A stretch of DNA of 64,000 nt from Lentinula raphanica (taxonomy: Eukaryota; Basidiomycota; Agaricomycetes; Agaricales; Omphalotaceae). Positions 1-11,881 of this stretch are shown here, one piece after another. Under the pieces are notes generated by a model. That model did no database searches and was not told where the DNA came from. It saw nothing but the letters and a program-made list of their open reading frames with translations. The DNA lies in the NCBI GenBank assembly GCA_027919835.1, contig JANVFP010000002.1, positions 62,001-126,000 of the forward strand, given 5' to 3'. A program made the translations under genes and the position numbers. Every line of letters starts with the position of its first letter. Positions within the stretch are counted from its first letter, which is position 1.

Positions 1-823
1 TCAATCTCACAGAACGGCTTTGTCGAGACGCCGGAATGGCAGGTCTATGATTCTGTTATCCCTGCCAGACGAAGCTCTTTGCAAGATATCACGACACACC
101 TATATATACCTACTTCCCGCATCTTTTGTGCTTCCCAAGGGATCCCGTTCCATATCACTTTCGAATCATCTGCTTTGTCATTAGCGACCTTTTTGCCCTT
201 TGGACCTTCGGGCCAATCTTCCTTGAAGACATCCACGCGTTTGCAAATCATGCGGCAAGTTGCAGTTGATGTACGGTAAGTACATAGTGGGTTCTCCAAT
301 CCATTTACATCTGTTCACTCAGCTCCGCGACGTACTCATGTTTCCGAATAGACACCAGTTGATCCTGGGGGCTACCAAGACGGACATGTGGCGCGTGGAT
401 TGCCTGGGAGAGGCCAAATTTAAACATGCGGCAAGTGAAGATTGGAAGACAACATATTTTCGCTGATTTCATCCCAGGGCGACGGCCATACCTGGGTCTC
501 TTTCTCTGGAGAAATCACCGTAGATCCTCCCATCAAGGTGATGGGATTCAAAGCCGGTGGAATTGCAGTCAAGGTAAGTAGCACCCAGGACATACCGCCT
601 GCTATACAGGAACTGAGAAGGAAATTCGGAATTCCTACAGGATTGTATTTTATTCACTATGAACCCTCCCGAAGGACAGAAAGCACCCTTTGGCGAGCTG
701 AGGCAGGTCATTCCAATTCGTCTGACGACAGATGCATGGTCGTCTGAGAGTGCGGAAAATGGAACGGATCTTCGGTCTGAGTCTGTGCTATCCGTGTCGT
801 CTTCACTGAACCACAGCTCCTAG
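1..823 (+). CDS. Arrestin-like protein, C-terminal part (cut by window start)
   Basis: The frame is open from base 1, so the 5' end lies outside the window. Exons join at about 275/352 (GT-AG), 429/479 (a GC-AG intron, donor GCAAGT) and 573/640 (GT-AG), and the product ends at TAG 821-823. The visible protein is mostly beta-strand-like and carries segments such as HLYIPTSRIFCASQG, FKAGGIAVK and LRQVIPIRLTTDAW, followed by a serine-rich tail. This pattern resembles arrestin-like (immunoglobulin E-set) adaptor proteins common in Agaricomycetes, which act as cytoplasmic trafficking adaptors. The family call rests on overall resemblance and not on a catalytic motif. The coding status is well supported because three introns preserve one long frame; the function is a tentative inference. 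Confidence 0.55.
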
Positions 824-1228
824 GATTGAGATGTGCTTTCGGAAGGCTTGGAGTTCTGTATCTTGTCCAATAAATGATATAGACATTTTCTGTATGTATC
901 TGCGAGTCGTGTCAAATGTAACTTGTAAATTAGTTGCCTGTACAGTTCGAATGTGGGGAGTTTCTAGGCAGACTGGAGTAGACTGGAGACTGGTGGTTTC
1001 GCATATTATTGTAGCGCTTAAAGCCGGCGCTTGACGTATTGCCGCGTTCGGACTGACAAACATCAAATTTTTTGAAAAATAACTTGACCCTTTCCTCTCT
1101 CGTACCTCTTATCTCCCTTCTCTCAATCACCTCTCCTACTACTTGCTACGATCGGAATAGCAAGTGCTTCGGTGACTCATTCACTTCCATCCCAACCAAC
1201 CACTATTCTCATGCCAGAATTGTGACCG

Positions 1229-3974
1229 ATGTCCGTTGCTGTAAAAAAGTCACCCCACTTCAACGACCGGAAATCCTTCAAACGACCCAGGCCGTCATGG
1301 TCGAATAATGCAGACGATGAACGAAAGCGGAAGATGCCTATGAGGACAAATGGCCCACTTCCAAATGGCTATCATAATAGTTCTTCACCTGCGTTCAACT
1401 CAACGAAGACACCGAAAAAGGGAGGACCACCTTCGCCTACTTCTTCTTCCTCCATCTCCTCCTCGAAGCACGCACTGCTTCAAGAGCAACGATCCGAACT
1501 TCCTATAGCCAAAGGTATGACAAAACTCTGCAGCTAGGTTTCGCCATCTTCAATCTTTCTCCTCCTCCATTAGGCAAGGACGCCTTGATACATGAGTTTC
1601 GTGAACACGATGTGACGGTGTTACTGGGCGAAACTGGGTCAGGAAAAACCACTCGTGCGTTTGGAAGCCAAATCGTTCGAGTGATTGATCTAACTGTCTT
1701 CTTCCAGAGGTGCCTCAGTATCTGCTCGAATCTGGACTTGCAAGAAACGGAATGATCGCGGTCACCCAACCACGAAAGGTTGCAGCGACTTCTCTCGCCG
1801 GTCGTGTGGCCGCCGAACAAAACGTCGCCCTTGGGTCGTCCGTCGGATACTCTGTCCGGTTCGATGAACGTTTCAGCTCTCAGACTCGAATAAAGTACAT
1901 GACCGATGGTATGATTGTACGAGAGCTCATGTCCGACCCATTATTGAGCAAGTACAGTATCATCATCGTGGACGAGGCACATGAACGATCATTGCGAACC
2001 GATATCCTGATTGCCAACCTCAAAACGATCCAACAGCGGCGAAATAAATCTCAGGATACTAAAGGGAAAGGGAAGGATACATCTAACCCTTTGAAGATCA
2101 TCATCATGAGTGCTACTTTGGATGCTGAGAAATTTGGCCGCTTTTTTACTGGGTGAGTGAAGAGACTCATAGCTCCTTTTGAAACGGATCCTCAGTGAAA
2201 ACCAGCTCGAAAATACTGTACGTGCAAGGTCGTCAACACCCTGTCAAAATCTACCACTCCTCGCAAGGGCAAGTGGATTATGTGGACTCGGCGATGCGAA
2301 CGTTTTTTCAAATACACACCGATTACCCACCAGGCGACGTCCTGATATTTTTACCAGGTGAGCTTCCTCGCCCACTTTTCCTTCATTCAATCTGAGGTCT
2401 TTCGCCAGGTCAAGAAGATATCGAAAGCTTGGAGAAAACCATCCAGATATATGCCAATCAGCTGCCGCACGATCGCATGTCGGTAAGTTTGAGACCCCAG
2501 CAGAGCTTGTTCTTGTTCCTCATCCCGAATCATCTACAGGTCCTAATCTGCCCCATGTACGCTGCTCAAGCTGCTGGGCAAAACTCCAAAGTGTTCCTTG
2601 CTACCCCTCCCAATACCCGAAAATGTATATTGGCCACCAATATCGCAGAAACATCCATTACCATACCCGGAGTGAAGTATGTCATCGACACAGGAAAATG
2701 CAAGGAGAAACGTTACCTTGCTAGAAATACCGGTGGTGGTAAGAAATCACTTTTGAATACTTAGTACATCTCCATTCTCATGTTTCCTTTTTGTAGGTTT
2801 CGATACCTTGCTCACCAGAGACATCACACAGTCATCAGCGATGCAACGCGCTGGTCGTGCTGGTCGTGAGGTGAGCACCACTTTCACAATACACTTTAAT
2901 CATCTCTCAATCGACGTACTAGGGAGCTGGGCACTGCTTTCGATTGTATACGGAAGACGCTTTCAAGGCAATGCCACTCTCCGCAGAGCCTGAGATTATG
3001 CGATGTAGTCTTTCCTCCAGTCTCCTTCAGCTAAAGTGTATAGGTCAGGACCTTGAGACACTTGAATTGATGGATCAACCAGCTGAGGAATCGAGTGCGT
3101 AATCCTACCTCCCCTGAATTTGCACAAAAATCTCATGAGCGTTGCTGGGATACAGTGAAATCATCCCTCATCGTGTTATATCTACTAGGAGCTCTCAACC
3201 TGCAGAAGGAAATAACAGCCCTGGGACGACAGATGGCTGCATTTCCTTTAGAACCTATATACGCTCGAGCCATCATCGCTTCGAAAGAGTACAGCTGTAC
3301 TCAAGAAGTCTTGGACATTGTCTCCATTCTTTCCGCTTCGTCCAAGTTGTTCATCGAAAGCTCTGAACAACGCGAAGCTGTATCAGAAGCGCGCAAGAAA
3401 TTTCGTCATGTTTGCGGCGATCACCTAACGATTCTGAACGTCGTGAAGGCTTACCAGGAGATTGCTTACTCTGAAGCAAAGGGCAGTAGGAAGGAATGGT
3501 GCCGGCGACACTTCTTGAACGAGCGTGCTCTGCTAGAAGCAAGTGACATTCGGGACCAGCTTCGACAAACGTGCCAGAGACTCGGCATCGACCACAGCGT
3601 TTCATGTGGTGATAAAGATGACCCAGTTACTTTCAGCCTCGGGCATGGGCTTGTCATGAACATTGCTCTTTTGCAGCCGGATGGGACATATAAACAGACT
3701 ATTGGGCAATCGGTATGTTGTAATTGTCACTGAAAATGTTCTCTTTGTTGAAACAGCCATCTTAGATCGTCAAAATTCATCCCAGCTCGGTGCTCTGCGA
3801 CAAGAAGATACCAGCTATCATATGTGATGAGTTGGTATGTAGTCGTTGTCATCATTATCCATCTGACTCACACCTTCTTTGCAGGTTTACACGAATCAAA
3901 TATATGCTCGAGGTGTATCTAGAATTCCCAAATCCTTCATTGTAACTCTGGGAGCGCTCAAGCAACAGCGTTAA
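1229..3974 (+). CDS. DEAH-box RNA helicase, DHX33/Dhr2-like
   Basis: Eleven exons fit: 1229-1514, 1574-1654, 1708-2152, 2206-2357, 2409-2482, 2540-2738, 2797-2870, 2923-3094, 3156-3712, 3766-3834, 3885-3974. All SF2 DEAH motifs are present in order: GETGSGKT (I), TQPRKVAA (Ia), DEAHERS (II), SATLD (III), FLPGQEDI (IV), ATNIAETSITI (V), QRAGRAGRE (VI). They are followed by a winged-helix/HA2 region (LYLLGALN) and a C-terminal OB-fold-like segment. The N-terminus is a basic, serine-rich, probably disordered tail of about 90 residues. Family members unwind RNA with ATP in the nucleus or nucleolus; the lengths and the 'LLQLKCIGQDLETLELMD' type insert point to the DHX33/Dhr2 ribosome-biogenesis group rather than Prp2/16/22/43, but this subtype call is less certain than the helicase call. 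The 3' end converges on the protease gene 147 bp away. Confidence 0.9.
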
Positions 3975-4121
3975 GCAATGTACAGAGTGTGCACTAATCA
4001 AATCCTCGTAACCCATGGGTATATCATGAACAATGATTGTAAGATTATAAACGGTGAAAGTGCTCTGTTCTAATATTACAAGGCATCTTGTATACTATCT
4101 TCATTCCTGAACTCTCAATTA

Positions 4122-6160
4122 CTAGTTGGTCTCGGCTTTGGTGTTTGGAGTGTTAGCGATCCCGACGCGCTGATTGGTAACATCATAAACCGAGTAGAAA
4201 CGTTGCAACCAGGTAAATCCGTCTGAAAGGCAATGGGTCAAGCAAATTTCACCGCAGAGCAGATTTACACACTGATGAAGTCCAATCCGATCCCGGATAT
4301 CTCGCCCATGCTAGCAAAAACGGTGTAAATAGAATCAGAGTCTCCGCCGAGAGCGCTGTTCAGAGCCCGGGGCCAAATTTGAGCGTTCGGAGTCAACTCG
4401 AAAGTCGTCTAGAACAAAGCAAATCAGTCGAGCATTGTCCTACGCAGCGGTAGAAAAACAAACATCTCCGATCTCGAAATTCAGACTCTGCAACTTCTCA
4501 AATTGCTGGGAAGTCAGCTTGAGAAGCCCGGTCGCTTGGTCCATCGAAGCACCTGTCGCCGCCTTATAGGCATCGAAGGCATCATCGGCCATCATGATCA
4601 AAGTAGTACCTGACGAAGTAAGCAGATCATCGATCATCATCCAACCTTGAGATGGGGTAGCAATTCACCGGTATCTACAAGACCCACATCGTCAGTGCTT
4701 GGCTCTGCGGTGCGGTCCATGGCACGACTCACCAACGATTCCTGCGGTTTTCTTCAAAATCATTTTCTTGGAAGAGCCATAAGTAATTTCCTGTTCGATT
4801 CCTGAAAATCGCGTTCAGGTTGGGTACATCCTGGAATCATTGAACCTCACATACCCCAATATTTCGAAGCAGGGGAGGTGGAGGTGATAGGAACGTATGA
4901 TACTTCACCATCAATCCTAATTGCACGATGATAGCTCAATGAATGATATTTCAACGAAGGAGGAACGTTACCCACTTGGTCTGATCCACTCCTCCGAAAA
5001 TGAGCTCTCCGTTCGCCATGTTACCGTCTTGTTGGGTCGGGTTGTAAGCGATACCAATGCATTCGGTGTCGATCAATCCTTGTTTGAACAAGTTGTCGGT
5101 GACAGTGGCTAGTAGAAAATCATGAGTAGGTGTATGATTCGTCAAACGAGCAAGGTGCTTTACGGATTGAACTCATGCCATGAACGGTAGCTAGCCTCAC
5201 ACATTGAGATAACTGTTGTACGAAGACCGATCATGGTTCTCACTCGAAGTAAGGTCCACAGGACCAATGCCTGATTGAAGAGTATGAGACATAAGAGAAC
5301 GAATGATTTGACGTGTTCGCTACTCACCTAGAATACCATCCATACCGCCACCGAAACCTTGGGCTCGAGTAGCGACGGCAAAGGACTGTTTTTCGATCTT
5401 CATGGCAGAGCCTTTTCCTCCGAGAACTACTGTTCCAGTATCTAGAAATCATATACAATCCATGAAGACGAGGACGGGACGAGAGATGGAATTGTGCATA
5501 CATTCAGTTCCAGAGAAGGAGCCGGAGCCATAGCTGACGTTCTAGAACCATTCAAGGCGATCTGACGAAGACAAGAAGTAGACAACACCTACAACAGCGT
5601 CGCGAGTGCTTCAAGCGGCAATGTGAGCAAATATTGACTTCAACTATTTTATTACTTACCTTTCGCACGACGAATCAGGTTCAAACTTCTTGTTTGCACC
5701 GCACCAGGTATTAGAGCTTCCTGTATGGAAGTAAGAATTTGGGCATGAGAGTCGCTGGAATGATCGTGAGCTTACCAGTGTCAATGAGCAAATTATAATC
5801 AGAGCCGCCGATGTTGCAGGTCATCATGTACGTGACAGCTGTTGACGAGCAAACAATGTCAGAGGAGGGATATTAGGCGCATATATGCAGAGAACACTCA
5901 CTGGCATCGTCGACTGTGATAGCCTTACCGCTGACAGGATCGGGCTTGGGAGTTGAGCCAGAACCATCATCATCGTGGTGGTGGGAATGGTTGAATTTCC
6001 TACGCGCTTCCTGAACGGCACGAGGACCATGACCAATGGTGTGCTGAGAGAGATGTTTTTGAGCGCGTTGGAGGTCTTTCTGGACAAGACTTCTGAGATT
6101 GTCAACGTCAGCGGCAAGCTGAGGAGCAATCGGAATCGAGTTGACGACGACGCGGGACAT
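4122..6160 (-). CDS. Pepsin-like aspartic protease (A1), copy 1
   Basis: Read on the minus strand from ATG 6158-6160 to TAG 4122-4124 with about ten short introns. The N-terminal 95 residues are a polar propeptide-like region with a His/Asp-rich linker (HSHHHDDDG). The first active-site motif is LLIDTGSSNTWCGA, the flap region is VSYGSGSFSGTE, and the second active site VDTG-TTL is split by an intron at about 4610-4670. The C-terminus is GFTWLQRFYSVYDVTNQRVGIA, the usual end of A1 enzymes. These enzymes cleave proteins at acid pH, usually outside the cell. No hydrophobic signal peptide is seen after the chosen start (MSRVVVNSIPIAP), which is odd for a secreted protease; an unrecognised 5' exon is possible. 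It is a tandem paralogue of the gene at 6768-8426. Confidence 0.88.
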
Positions 6161-6767
6161 TGTTCGTTCTGTATGAGTTGATAGTGGTTAAGAGAAGAGA
6201 TTGTTTTGGAGGGTCCCATATGTGCGCGTCCTTTTATACTCTGGCCGACAGACTGTGCGAAAGAAGCTTGCGTAGGACTCGGAGGCCTGTCACGGAAAGT
6301 CTTAGTTTTCATAGCCGCCAAAAGAGATTGGTACGATCTGGGTCTATCTAGGTGCTGAGATCGTTGACACGTTTGAGTAAGTCCCTACTTCAGTAAAGAA
6401 TCTATCTGAGCTAGAAAAGCTGTAGCTTTTGAGCTAGCAGCATTTGCAGTCTTAGTGGGTCAAGACAAGACTAAGTGTTGTTTTAGTAGTAGACCGGTTA
6501 GTAAACTTCCTTCGAGTACTGGCGCTCAGATTCACGTGGCGCAATTATGTGACGTCAGGTTAGACGCCTCGATCTGGATTTGGCAAGAAAGCGCGTGTAT
6601 GTCTTCGACTGTCACTGCACAACGACAAGCTACACAAAGTCCATTCACATAACATTCGTCGCAATACTTGGATACAAAACTAATCATATGCTTCGGCTTC
6701 AGTTCCGATCCTCAAGTCCGTACAATACTGTTCATCGTTCATCACAGTCAACCATGGATTGTAAAGT
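6161..6767. promoter_or_regulatory. Intergenic region, putative promoter of the copy 1 protease
   Basis: About 600 bp lie between the start of copy 1 and the stop of copy 2; both are on the minus strand. It must hold the promoter of copy 1. A TATA-like TATAAAAG reads on the minus strand at about 6232-6239, some 70 bp upstream of the start. No ORF with coding character is seen. Confidence 0.45.
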
Positions 6768-8426
6768 TCAGTTAGTCTCAGCGTCAGTGTTCGGGGTGGT
6801 CGCGATTCCGACTCGACTGTTGGTTGTATCGAACACAGAGTAGAATCTCTGAAGCCATCCAAAGCCATCTTCACAAGATTTCATCAGCATCTGTGGCTAT
6901 TGAAGAGAAATACATTTGCACGTACTGATGAAATCGAGGCCACTGCCCGAATTGCTTCCTAGGTCAGACACGATCAAGTAGATAGAATCGTCGTCCCCTC
7001 CTAGAGCACTGTTCATATTTCTTGGCCTGCTTCCATCTCAGCATATGACGACGTAAAGTTTTTCTGAAGCTCACCAGATCTGTGCATTTGCAGTGAATTC
7101 GAAAGTAGTCTGTGCAAGTTCAAACGAAGATCAGGACACATAGCAAAGCAGCATGAATTAGGACAGGGTACTGACATCGCCAATTTGGAAGAACAGGCTT
7201 TCGAGGTTAGAGAATTCGGAGGAGCTGAGTTTCAAAAGACCTGTGGTTTGGTCAAGCGTCGCTCCCGTCGCCTTCTGATATGCTTGGAAAGCATCAGTAG
7301 CGATCAACAGCAAGGTAGTGCCGGTGTCAACGATTCCTGCTGTTGTATCAAGGATAGTAGTTCCAGATGAACCGTAGGTAACGGTTTGGTCGATACCCCA
7401 GTAGTTACTCGCTGGGGATGTTGACGTGATATCAACATAAGTAACATCACTTGTAATCCTGTTTTCGAGTATCACATTGGCTTTAGATGACTAGTTACAA
7501 TTGATCGACTGGAAATGCTTACTTGGACTGGTCCACTCCGCCAAAAGTCAACTCTCCATTTGCGAGATTCTCGCCTGTAGTCGGATTGTAGGAGATACCT
7601 GCGTAGAGGGATCGTTATCATACTACTCAGGGTGAAGATGTTCAATTGAATCCACGTACCAATACTTTCGGTGGAGATGGTTCCGTTCTGGAACAGATTG
7701 TCGGTCACGGTAGGGACCTCACTGGTTCCCGAGACGGTACCTAAGCCAAGTCAGACGATCTACAACTTGCCAGTGAGTAGCAACCATCGAACCTTGCGTC
7801 AGATCTACTGGACCAATTCCTATCAAACAATGATTAATTGCCTTGTAGAACACGATGCCAACATTGCGGCTTACCTAGAATTCCATCCGTATCGCTGAAG
7901 CCTTGAGCTGACGAAGCGACGCCGAAAGACTGGTTGGGAATGGAAAGTCCCGAACTGCCTCCGAGTACAACCGGGCCCACGTATTCTGTTCCACTGAAGG
8001 AACCAGAGCCGTAGGATACGTTGACTGACTCGCGAGTTGAATCCACGCTCGAGTTGGGTTCGAACCTAGTGTTTGCACCACACCATGTGTTTGAACTTCC
8101 GGTATCGATCAACAAGCTGAAGTCTTGACCACCGATGGTCACATCCATCAGATAGGTTACTGAGGAATCAGTCACATCGATGGAGTCTGAGCCACTACCA
8201 CCACTGGGAGCAGTGGTGTCGGAACCACCAGTAGCATGGTGGTGGTGGCCGTGGCGGCGCCTCTTCCGAGCTTCGACGAAGGGGTTGGGACCATGGGGGT
8301 GCAAACCAGCCATGAACTTCTGGGCTCGAGAACGGTCATGTTCAACGAGGTGCTTGAAGTGAGAGACAGGCTTGGTCTTGCCCAGAACGCTGTTAAAAGG
8401 AAGGCTCTTCACAACGACGTGCGACA
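6768..8426 (-). CDS. Pepsin-like aspartic protease (A1), copy 2
   Basis: Minus strand, ATG 8424-8426 to TGA 6768-6770, with several short introns at positions equivalent to those of copy 1. The order is: polar N-terminal region with the His-rich linker GHHHHATGGS; FSLLIDTGSSNTWCGA (first catalytic Asp); VSYGSGSFSGTEY (flap Tyr); NQSFGVASSAQGFSDTDGILG; VTDNLFQNGTISTESIG; GIVDTGTTLLLIATDAF (second catalytic Asp); and the C-terminal WLQRFYSVFDTTN. The catalytic residues look intact. As in copy 1 the predicted protein starts without a signal peptide (MSHVVVKSLPFNS). A likely 5'UTR intron ends just upstream (TTTCAG at about 8451-8456, minus strand). The upstream stretch carries TATATA at about 8533-8540. 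The pair arose by tandem duplication. Confidence 0.88.
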
Positions 8427-9636
8427 TCTTGCGTGTGCTGAATAATCTGAAAGGTGGACAGAAAGCCGTTATGAAGGAGATGTAATGTTGAGAAATTAGA
8501 TAGTGGAGAATCAAACAACGCTGGAGAGTACCTTTATATACCTTTTGCTACTTCTACATCATACCACCCAAAAAGAGAAGTCCATAAATCATCATGAAAG
8601 AGACAGCATATGGGAAAAACGCACCATATGCTTCGTGTGTCCTTTGTCGGTTACTACTCATCAGTCAATCCGAAGTGTATAACGATTCCATTCAGTTCAG
8701 TCAATGCTCTACCGCAGTGTCGCGCTTTGGAAGGTAACGATACATTTCAGGACGTGTGCCCTGAGCTCCTTCCCTCCAGTGACTAAGTGCCCTTCGACTA
8801 GAGCATTGAAAACTGTGGTTTTCTGAGGCAATGTAGCTCTTCGGTGATCGTCAATATCTATAGCAAATGCTATGTCCGAGGTAGAATAACTGACCTGTGC
8901 GTCATATGCAGTCAAAAGATAAGCCAGCAATTCCTATTCATGGAGGATCGGTATCGGGATGTATTTTTGGGCGTTTCTTCCCTCAGTCTTCCATTCCGGT
9001 GCATCAAACGTGACATAGCTGTAAAGAGCTTTACGTGGTTAGCAGAATGAGAAAGGCTCTCGACTCTGTAAAGGACCTGCGGTAACTCGTATCTGTCATA
9101 TCTCACTGGTCGACCTGCGATACAGCAAGGACATAACTTTCCTTCCGCCGTTATATTCGCGAGCACTATGAGGAGAGCCCACGATCACTGCCAGTAGATC
9201 GGATGTTATTATGGACGACAGGAAATATGGGTTGTCATACGGTCCCGCATTGCTTTTTTCCGCAATCACAAGAAAAGGGTTGAAAAGAGCTTTCCGAAGA
9301 GTAGGCTATTGGAGGCCTGGAGTCTAGAGATAACACAGACTTCAGAAAATCAAGATGAACGCGTCATTTGGAGTAAGATCGTGAGAAGACCACAAGAACT
9401 TCACGACCTAGGAGTGTCCGTTTTCGAGGCCAATTGTATGATATTTTTGCAGTATCGCAGGATAATTAACCTACTATATGAGATGAACGAAGTATGACGT
9501 TCTCGCAAATCATTGTGTGCAACACACTCACCAGTTACTACGTATCTGCGCTCCTGATGGTGACCAAACCTGGGCTCTGGACGATATAACAAGTTGATGC
9601 TGATATTAGTGGGAAATGAATGAAGTAGTACATCAA
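8427..9636. other. Intergenic region, 1.2 kb, no confident gene
   Basis: Contains the promoter of the copy 2 protease (8427-8650). The rest shows only short open frames. A minus-strand stretch at 8709-9166 has gene-like composition but includes an in-frame TAG and no clear family match; it is listed separately as a possible remnant. Confidence 0.5.
8709..9166 (-). pseudogene. Possible gene remnant (unrecognised)
   Basis: On the minus strand two coding-like blocks can be read: one containing YVTFDAPEWKTEGRNAQKYI and one containing ELLAYLLTAYDAQ, followed after a possible intron by DIDDHRRATLPQKTTVFNAL and a stop at 8709-8711. A TAG at about 8935-8937 separates the first two blocks in the same frame unless an intron removes it. 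The blocks look protein-like but match no family I recognise. It may be a decayed gene or a real multi-exon gene with a model I could not resolve. Confidence 0.25.
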
Positions 9637-11175
9637 CTACTGGATATCGTCTTCTAAACCTTCGTCAGAGAAGAAATCAGGGAGCTGGTCCTCGATTTTC
9701 TTGATGCACTCTGTCAGACTTCTCCTCGCAGCCAACTTGCAGTCGGGTGTCATGTACGTTGGACCCGATCGGTCGTACTCTTTCTGGACCTGCTTGAGTC
9801 TTCCGATGACATCAGCAAGGCCCAAGGACATCACTGATTCGCCTTTGGTCTTGTCTTTCCAGAATTCTACCCAAGCTTGAGTACAGCCAGGTTGGTGCCA
9901 ACTAGCATTGCACGTTGGCCCATGAAAAAATGTTGGAGGGGTTGTACGGAAGCGTTCCCAGGTTCTTGTCAAATGCCAATATCCGGACAATAAGCGGACT
10001 TGTTGGGCGGGGGTTATCTCTACTGGAATGTCAGCTCCATCTGCTCAAATCATTAGATTGAGTTTGAAGGAACTGTGTCCGAGTGGAACTGCTTACTGTC
10101 TTCGGTCTCACGTTGTCTCCTAGGGCTCGTAATAGATCCTCTTTGCATGACCTCAAGGTACGCAGCACCCCTCAAAGATCGGAGGTTCAATTCATCCGCC
10201 AAAGCCATGGCGAGATAGGCGTATTGTAGAGATCTGTTCATCAATTGCCTAAGCAGCGCAACCATAGAGTTCAGCAGACGATCATGGCCACACAGTTGAG
10301 CCAGTTGAATGATTCGTGTGAGTTGCTCGGTATTCTCGATGAGAGCAAGATGAGTTTGAGTGGGAGTTGGGGGTGGTAATTCGGGGTAAAAAGCGGAGGG
10401 AAGCGAATGATGAGAAGGTCTCCGATTGACATGTTCCTGAAGAGCATCCAGAGCCCATGTTTCGAGAGATTTGAATGAGTATTTGTTGCATATCCGAGCA
10501 ATGTCAATCAACTGCGTTAAGTCCGCGTTGGACGAGTTGACTACTTGTAATTCGGGTGGTCTGATGAATGCGTAAACCAACTAGAGCAGAGATAAGGATA
10601 AGAGCAGAACATACAAGGCGTACAGGGCCCATACTAAAGGTAAAATCAGCATGAGGCGTAGAACTTAGTGAATGACTGACTCACAGAAGTGACGGAATTC
10701 CGATGGTTTGTCTCCTCTGAGAACGATAGGATTATCATCCGATTGGCCCTCTACGTCGTGCGACCCTTGCGGAAGGGTGAACATGGTGCTAAAAGAAGAA
10801 CTATCGCGCGACAAAAGACTGCGATGGACCTATGTCTTGATTAGAACGTGAAGGAGTGCATGCATGAAAATATGATGGATGCTGACATTGAATAGCGTAT
10901 CTTGAACCAGCAAGATACAACTTCCGTCTTCGAAGTAGTACGAAGGATCTCTAAGTGCGTTGATTCGAGGCTGTTCTGGTGTAGTGATTCCGTTCATCGC
11001 TTCCGCTGGTATGTCTGAATGGATGGGAGAAACGGGAGTTGAGGATATATCTTTGTCGTCGCTATTGGATCTCTTTCGCTTGCGCAGACTAGAGTAGTCT
11101 AGAGATTGAGAAAGAGACGAAGGAGAAGAAGGAGAAGAACCAGAATCTATGTTTTTCTGTTGTTCGTCGGCCATG
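9637..11175 (-). CDS. BTB/POZ domain protein
   Basis: Minus strand, ATG 11173-11175 to stop 9637-9639, four main exons. The order is: a serine-rich tail with a basic patch (RKRKRSNSDDKD); a BTB/POZ fold in which DPSYYFEDGSCILLVQDTLF continues into HRSLLSRDSSSFSTMF and PIVLRGDKPSEFRHFC; a helical BACK-like region (RICNKYSFKSLETWALDAL); and a C-terminal region with SWHQPGCTQAWVEFW. BTB domains mediate dimerisation and often recruit substrates to Cullin3 ligases; in Agaricomycetes this is a large expanded family of unknown targets. The start is taken at the first ATG, only 90 bp from the divergent LTO1-like gene, so the two probably share a promoter. Confidence 0.82.
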
Positions 11176-11265
11176 TCCAAGCCATAACTTGCTAGCCGTC
11201 GGCCGATTCACACCCTCGCAATCAGTTCGGACCGAGCGGCCGATTCCGTTTTGCTGTCTACCGCG
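11176..11265. promoter_or_regulatory. Short bidirectional promoter between BTB and LTO1-like genes
   Basis: Only 90 bp separate the two divergent start codons. The stretch is rich in CGGCCGA-type GC blocks (two copies of CGGCCGATTC at 11200-11209 and 11238-11247). Both transcripts must start within or very near this segment. Confidence 0.6.
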
Positions 11266-11881
11266 ATGACCGAAGACTTTGACCTTGAATCTCTCGTGAA
11301 TCTGGAACAATCGTATGTGATTTTTGACTTCAACAGTCTCTAAGTCTTAGAAGAGCTCAGTTTCTATGATTCAGGCTACAGTGATGGTTTTGCGCATGGT
11401 CGAATCCACGGTCTTATCGAAGGACGAGCTCTTGGCCGCGAAAAAGGCTTTGAAATGTGGGAAGAGCTTGGTTTTTACGAAGGCTTTGCCTTGATGTGGC
11501 AAGCAGTGTATGTGGACCAAGGAAAGGAAAACGAGTGGGTCTTCCACATCGGTTTGCTCGTTCCATCAATGAACATTTTTCAGTCGGGCTTTCAATCATA
11601 TCAAACATCTTCTTGAACTGATATCTCAATTTCCTCGTGTCAATCCGTCGTCATCCGATTCGTCTTCTAATCTCGACATTCCCAAGCTCTTTCGGCAAAT
11701 ACGCTCTAGATACAAGGCACTTTGCTCATCACTCGGTGTCAGGCCCAGTTTACGCGCTTATAGCGATACTCAAACTAATGAACAGTCTTTGGAAGACGAA
11801 CTGGACGAAACTATCGACCCCAAACCAAAGAACTCTGTTTGGAATATCGATCGCGGCCCATCGGGAGGAATGAGTTTCTGA
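11266..11881 (+). CDS. LTO1: LTO1 homologue (Yae1-domain protein, Fe-S cluster adaptor for ABCE1/Rli1)
   Basis: Three exons: 11266-11312, 11361-11534, 11584-11881. The deca-GX3 Yae1 motif is clear: FYDSGYSDGFAHGR, then HGLIEGRALGREKGFEMWEE, then GFYEGFALMW, i.e. glycine every fourth residue. In yeast and human, Lto1 (ORAOV1) and Yae1 form a complex that brings the ribosome-recycling ATPase Rli1/ABCE1 to the cytosolic iron-sulfur cluster machinery. The C-terminal half is a helical tail with an acidic segment. The product ends in GMSF rather than the tryptophan-ended targeting tail often seen in CIA clients, and I make no claim about recruitment from that. Intron 1 uses the acceptor GAGCTCAG at 11360, which restores the conserved FYDSGY segment; the later AG would break the frame. 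Confidence 0.85.
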
